A model generated the notes under the pieces. It was not told the origin of the DNA. It saw only the letters and a list, made by a program, of their open reading frames with translations, and did not search any database. Shown one piece after another: positions 58,123 to 64,000 of a stretch of DNA of 64,000 nucleotides. Each line of letters starts with the position of its first letter. Position 1 is the stretch's first letter. Source of the DNA: Primula veris (taxonomy: Eukaryota; Streptophyta; Magnoliopsida; Ericales; Primulaceae); assembly GCA_963682055.1 (NCBI GenBank), contig OY821750.1:28032402-28096401 (forward strand), given 5' to 3'. The translations under genes were made by a program, and so were the position numbers.

Positions 58123-60385
58123 AGAAGACATCTATTTTCGAGTTTGTATCGGATCTCTTTAACACTTAAGTCGGGCCTGGTTAGCATGGGCGTACTAATA
58201 GAGTTCGTTTTTACATTTTAGTTGAGTTGTGTAAGCACATTTTCAAAGTTGCACTTTTGGGTTTGGGAGTTTTGAGTTTATTGACAAACTTATTTTACAC
58301 TTTAAGCTGTCATTCAACTTTTGGGTTAGCATGTGAACCAATTAGGTCATGCTTGTGTAAAAGAAGCTATAAGTGACTATACATGATTAAAACCCCTTGA
58401 TAGTAAAAAACACTGCAGTATTTACATAAACACGTCCAAAAAACGATAAGAAAAGTTGAGAACGGTAAAAATGAGGAATAAAAAAGAGCAAACAAACACA
58501 AAATAAACCTCATTTTTAAGAGAAAGTGAGCTCAAAATGCATCTCTTTTCTCCTTATACTTCCTACCCTTATAACTCACCTTATAAAATAAGATAAAGGT
58601 GGTCAAAACAAGTGCATTCTGACAACCAAAATCTCATTAAAAAAACAAAGCCTAAATCTCTTGCCCGTAATTAATTACAAGTAAATGTCTTTGTTTAGAT
58701 AGCCTTGTGGAGATATTAATAGTAGATATTAATAGCCTTGTGGAGATATTAAATTTAGAAAAAGTAAAACTCTCTGTTGCTAAAATTTAGCGACACTCTA
58801 TTTACTAATACTAGTTTAGCAACGTCTAATGTAACCTGACATTTTCTTGTTATGATACTCATTCGCTATTGATTTTTCAGTCGATTAATTTGCATTTAGA
58901 AAAAATGTAATGCTTATATGACCCACTACTAATTAAAGACATTAAAACTTGGCTGATATATAGTCCACACTACATGTTTAGAATTGTTCCGAAAATACAT
59001 TCTTTGTCAAACTATCGATGATTTTTGGACCCTTTTTGTTCCCGTCACCATTTTCGAACCTTCGAATACATAGTGCATTTCCGTATTGGGCTATATCTAT
59101 ATATATTTGTATCAAAATTATTTTACATGGGTTAAGATCCTGTTGAATCTTCTGAATTCAGTTTAAGATGATTTGATCAATCGACCACAGAGGCTTTTTA
59201 TAAGGCCTTCCATTTTGGGCTTTATCTGGGTTTTTATATAAGGCAAAATTAGGACACCGTAGCAAAGAAGGCAAATTAGTGAATTACATAAGCTTTTGTC
59301 CAACTCTCACATTAATTTTTAAAAAATTGACCATTTTGCTTAGGTCCCCTACACCGTCTCTTCTAATAGCTATTCACCGATGTTCATTATCTCTATCTTT
59401 ACCAAATATCACATTTCATTATTGAAAACAAACTTGTTCTCGTCTATGTTAATAATCTTTCAATATTTTTGTATTTATTGACATAGGGTATTAACTTTTA
59501 AAAGTTGGTAACAGTCCTAACAAGTCTTATACAGCTTTCGTGTAGAGACGAATATGTCGATCTAAGAGATCGGCTCATCCATGTTGTGCGTTTTGGACCT
59601 TTGATCCTCATCGGAACAAGACCCATGACTATCATTAAAAACGAAATAATATTTATTTATCTATCTATATATGATCCAATTAGTACGTTAATTATTATAG
59701 TATTTCAATAAATAAGCTATTAAATCATTATATCGGTAATTCGGTATATATCGTATTGGCCATATATTTTCCCTTTTCAAGCATGAACGTTTGATGGGCA
59801 TACCTTCTTTTTTCGTAGCCTACAAGAGTTAATTGTTTCTTTGAAAGCTGCAACCGAATTCAAATTTGCAAAAAATATGTTAAAACAATGAAAGAAAGTA
59901 TTGACGGTCTTTTTGGCAATTAAATAAACAAAGCCGGCCTTTTTATCTAGATAAATCTTGCATTACCAAAGAAATACCTTTTTGTTGAGAATATTTTGAG
60001 GTTTCGAACCTTACCAATTTGGAAAAACAAATCGCACAGATACGTAAGTTTTTTTTTTTTTTAAAGTTATTCTTTAATTATAATGGGAAACTTGTATATG
60101 TGAATGCATGACGCAAGAACCAACCTAAACTTTGAAGTATGGGTACAAATGGAAAAAAGGTCAAGATTCTAAATTATAAACAAATTTAAATACCTTATTA
60201 ATTGTCATTCACATACAAGTTGCAACAGTTTCACATCTGCATTAATCATATTATAGGTGAGGTTGGAATAAGTTAACTCAGAGTTAGACAAGGAAAACTA
60301 ACATATTTCTTTTTAGATTAAATTAGTTGTGTATCCTTTCAAAAATAATTTTCAAAAATTCAAAAAAAAAATACAATTCTGGTGC
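58123..60385. other. gene-free AT-rich region with MITE remnant
   Basis: About 2.3 kb. A truncated MITE end (TGACATTTTCTTGTTATG, about 58837-58854) is present. No coding exon or RNA gene is seen. Confidence 0.4.
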
Positions 60386-60389
60386 ATCT

Positions 60390-61090
60390 TTTTCACATTC
60401 ATTTGAAAATCTTGAATAGAATGGTTTTTTATTTGATACATTCACCTAAAAAATCGAAGTGGATGGTTTTTTGTTTGTTATTTTGAATTAAATGAATTTT
60501 TGTTTGCTCCATGTATAATATTGACGTGAATAGTCTTTTGTTTGATTTTTTGAAGTGAATGAGCCTTTGTTTGGTACAATCACTTTAAAATATCGAAGTG
60601 AGTGAGTTGTTTTTTGTTCATTTATTTTAAAAACTTAAAGTGTATGACTTTTTTTTGTTGCATTCATTTCAAAATATTAAAATGAATGGACTTTTTGTTT
60701 GGTATTTTGAAGTGAATGATCTTTTGTTTGATTCATTCACTTCAAAATTTTGAAGTGAATGGACTTTTTTTAATATTTTTTTTTTAAGTGGATGGGCTTT
60801 TGTTTGCTCTATTCATTTCAAAATATTCAAGTGAATGAGTTATTTTTTGTTCATTCATTTTAAAAAGTTGAAGTGCATTAACTTTTATTTTGTGTATTCA
60901 CTTCAAAATATCGAATGAATGGATTTTTTGTTTGGTTTTTTGAAGTGATCAATGATGTTTTATTTAATTCATTCACTTTAAAATTTTGAAATGAATGAAC
61001 TTTTTTTAATTTTTTTTTGAAGTGAATGAGATTTTGTTTGGTTTATTCACTTTAAAATATTGAATTAAATGAACGTTCTTTTTTGAATTT
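60390..61090. repeat. hairpin-rich tandem array with about 233-bp higher-order period
   Basis: About twelve short segments alternate GAAGTGAATG with CATTCACTTC-type sequence, so neighbouring units are inverted relative to each other. One palindrome at 60734-60761 is perfect over 28 bases. A longer unit starting GAAGTG(A/G)ATG recurs at about 60552, 60785 and 61019. T-rich linkers separate the hairpins. No coding potential is seen. Confidence 0.8.
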
Positions 61091-62216
61091 TTTTTTATTT
61101 TAAAATAATTTTTTGATTTTTTACATTTTATATTTTTTAATAATTTTTAAATCTTTTATGTATTTTTATTTTTTTAATTTGTATATATTTTATTTTGGTT
61201 TTCGTATATTTTTTTGGTATATTCATGAAGTGAATGGGAGAAAAGTTATACCAAAATGGAATTATTTTTTGAAGTAGTACTAAAAATAAATTAAGTTCTT
61301 TTTTTTGTACTAATAGGGAATTGCCATATTTTAAATTTCCCGTTATTACTGGTAACTATACAAATTTTTGTTTCTAACTAACTGATCGAGGACTTGACCG
61401 AAAAAACAACTTATAAAATTAAGAGAAAAATCCCAAAGTGACACATCTTATAGAATTGTTTAGCAAACCACCAAGTCCCAGGCGTATTTAGGGAAAAAAC
61501 CGATTTCTCAAGTATTTGTTTTCTAAGAGATAATCTAATTTTAATATAGATACGTTTCAACTACATACGGTAGCGTATTTATACACTTGAGTTTTTTTTT
61601 AATCCAGCCCTATCTTCTTTATTTGAAAATCAAAATCGTAATTCTGAAAAGTTTTTCACAAGTACGAGGCTTGACTTTTTTTAATTTGTTGATTTTTTAA
61701 AAATTTGTATGTTTACAAAAGAATCAATACCTTTTTGGGTATTTTTTTAATAATTAATTCATGAATATTGTATATTGCATTTTTTACAAAGTGAAATTTT
61801 ACTGTAAATACTTAGCAACGTCACGATAAAAGTCTTGTTTTTTTTAGTGTTGAGCTGATAGCTATCGTAATTTGTAATTTGTTCCGTATGACACTTATTA
61901 AAAGTTTATTTTCATAAAAAAAATCATTATTTTTGTCCAATGCATTGGAGAATACTGAAATAGGCTATAGGATCAATTTACAAAAATATAAATATTTTTT
62001 TTTTGGGGTAAAGAATAGGAAAATTCGAAAAAATCAATAAATTTGAAAAAGTCAAGGCTCGTACCTGGAAAGTATGAGTCTGTTTTTAGAATTACGATTT
62101 TGATTTCCGAATAACGAAAATAGAACTGGATTAAGAAAAACTCGGCTGTATAAAGATGTTACCTTCAACTACTTAATAAAAAAAAATACAATCTTAGAAT
62201 ATCTTTATTTGACATC

Positions 62217-62377
62217 CATTACAAAATAATGTTTGATTTAAGCCGGTTACTAATTCAAAAAACTGTCACAAATTAACTAAACTGTACAAATCCGTCACAA
62301 AAACCGTAGCTAATAAGCTCGTAATAAAAAAATAACGTCACTAATCTTATAGTTATTTGGATATTTTTTTTATAGTG
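62217..62377. mobile_element. CACTA-type MITE, complete
   Basis: The element runs from CATTACAAAATAATG to TATTTTTTTTATAGTG, with ATC on both flanks (62214-62216, 62378-62380). It is the reverse-orientation relative of 34391-34583, sharing the GTCACAAAAACCGTAGCTAA-type interior. Confidence 0.8.
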
Positions 62378-62380
62378 ATC

Positions 62381-63780
62381 CATAGAAAGATGTAAAATTT
62401 GAACCGATCAAAGTAATCGTTACTGATACTCATTTTTTACTACTAGTATTTCTTGATGGACAGATTCTCATTGGTTTATATTCGTCAACTTCATGCTTTT
62501 TAGCATTTTCTTCTCGTTCTTGTACCATGTTCACATTTTATTTTATTTCTGAAATTGCATAGGCGCATAGCTGAATGTTGATAACTTGTCTTATTGCTAA
62601 ATCTTTAGCATCATGCATGTAACAATGTATATAAGCTTCCATTAAGGATTGTAGCTGATTTATGTTAGAGTCTAACTATATGCTATAAGAAAAAGTTCAT
62701 TTATTATCATAATTTTAGCCACAACCGTTTTATCAACATAACCGAAAAAAAATTATAATGCTAAATAAAGTTTTTATTAGAGTGATATATGTACACTAAG
62801 CACTTATGCATTGCTTGCACTTATATATTCTCCCTTGTAACAGCTTCTCAAGCTGGTTATTTGATTTCCTCTCCTTTCTGCTTATTTACAAATGATATAT
62901 TTCTAATTCTTTAAAAAAAACTTCTGCCAAAGATTAACTTTAAAATTTTAGTCAGAGTTTTGTTCTGCCAAAGATCGTTTGGTTCTTTGGTAATACAAGC
63001 TTAATATTAAAAAATATGTAACATAATTAGCATAGTTGAGTGTAAATATACCCTCAAATTGAACGTAGAAGATGCCAACTAGTCACTAGTGGCAACTATT
63101 TATGTTTTTTTTTGCACGTGCGTTAATTTTATAAATAGGGACAAGATCAGTTATGTTTTTCTTTGTCGGGTTTGAAATGTAAAACATGCAAAATTTCTTT
63201 TCCACGAAATCAAAAAATTGAAGAGAATCTAAGTAATTAATTAGACTATTCCTCTACCAGAAATATTTGGACAAATAATATGGTCAAATGACCTGATGAA
63301 GATCGAGTATATACCAGGCCTTGGCTTGAGAGGCTTGAGCTGATCCTTCTATATTATCATTTCATTTGTTACTTTATTTATCTATTTGGACCACTTAAAA
63401 TCTTTCATATTTTAATTGAATTATTGTACAATTACGATAGTGACCCAGGTGTTCCATATTTACCACATTGGGGATTGATCAGGTTAATTAATACTTAGAT
63501 ATATATAATACATCTAAAAAAATTCACAGCACACAATATCAACTAATAATAAAAGATTTTGATAGAATATAACTAAATTATTTTAATAGAAGCCGACTAG
63601 CCGAGATATGTGGACAAATTGAAAATCAAATTTGAAAATAGTAAAAGGGCAAATAAGTATTTTCCTTTCAAAAAATTACTATGATGAAATACAGTTCTCT
63701 TGGTACTAGCTATTGCTAAATAAGTCGCCAAAGCAGTACTAACCCAAAAAATTCCCTTTGTGTATATGTATTTGACGTTC
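62381..63780. other. gene-free AT-rich region at the right edge
   Basis: About 1.4 kb of AT-rich DNA. I see no exon, RNA gene, or bounded element. Confidence 0.4.
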
Positions 63781-63800
63781 ATATATATATATATATATGT

Positions 63801-63864
<64 letters not shown>
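63781..63864. repeat. (TA)n(TG)n microsatellite
   Basis: About nine TA units pass into a long TG tract interrupted once by TATG. It totals 84 bases and should be highly polymorphic. Confidence 0.95.
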
Positions 63865-63865
<1 letters not shown>

Positions 63866-64000
63866 TTTAGAATCAACAAAAAGATTTGACTGTATGTGCT
63901 AGGATACATACTATTAATTTGATATTATTTTATTTTTGACTGTATTTTTATTAAATTTGACAATATCAATCTAATTGAAATAAATATTTGAGAGTTGTTC

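Overview
The window is about 64 kb of AT-rich nuclear DNA from a flowering plant. The genes carry many introns with GT-AG borders, the intergenic DNA is dense with small DNA transposons, and several gene families are specific to plants (JAZ/TIFY, pollen receptor-like kinase, PMEI, clade-type polygalacturonase). A eudicot, perhaps an asterid, fits best; this is inference from the overall look and not a database match. A 200-base N run (9272-9471) marks an assembly gap, and two homopolymer runs of 33-34 bases (2554-2586, 41477-41510) are places where the assembly length should not be trusted.

Left part (1-16 kb): the 3' end of an unidentified + strand gene (100-590) is followed by three complete genes on the - strand. 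These are a Cupin_5/DUF985 protein (1056-4818, 3 exons, 193 aa), the ubiquinone-biosynthesis protein COQ9 (6618-10748, 6 exons, 288 aa) and an LRR-III/pollen receptor-like atypical kinase (12630-15962, 3 exons, 619 aa). In all three models the exon phases add up to one open frame. Introns of these genes host MITEs (a Tourist-like element, a CCGAA-rich hAT element with a perfect 8-bp target duplication, and a CAG...CTG hAT-like element).

Middle (16-39 kb): 5.3 kb of repeat-rich intergenic DNA leads to a + strand GH28 polygalacturonase-like gene (21268-28824, 6 exons, 479 aa). Next come a - strand gene for a tentatively cystatin-like protein with a basic tail (29633-31417, 5' end not found) and a + strand JAZ repressor (35347-38456, 5 exons, 229 aa). 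The Jas motif of the JAZ gene is split by an intron whose retention would give a truncated isoform lacking the PY end. A CACTA-type MITE sits in its second intron and a G-box lies about 1.3 kb upstream.

Right part (39-64 kb): gene-poor. It holds a hypothetical 91-aa ORF with a broken relative 10 kb away, a decayed chaperonin-20 (CPN20) pseudogene, and two solo LTRs of one family, each with its own 5-bp target duplication. It also holds a PMEI gene (50207-51496, 2 exons, 187 aa), a 1.7-kb non-coding retroposed insertion bounded by a perfect 16-bp duplication (probably a LINE derivative that lost its ORFs), and a hairpin-rich repeat array with a 233-bp higher-order period. CACTA-type MITEs recur throughout.

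The genes do not form an operon or an evident cluster; this is ordinary plant gene space. Two neighbours act on pectin (polygalacturonase-like and PMEI), but they are 21 kb apart and nothing links them beyond that. I found no clear new biological system. The most useful leads are the ORF-less retroposon, the hairpin array, the Jas-intron isoform and the odd cystatin-like gene.
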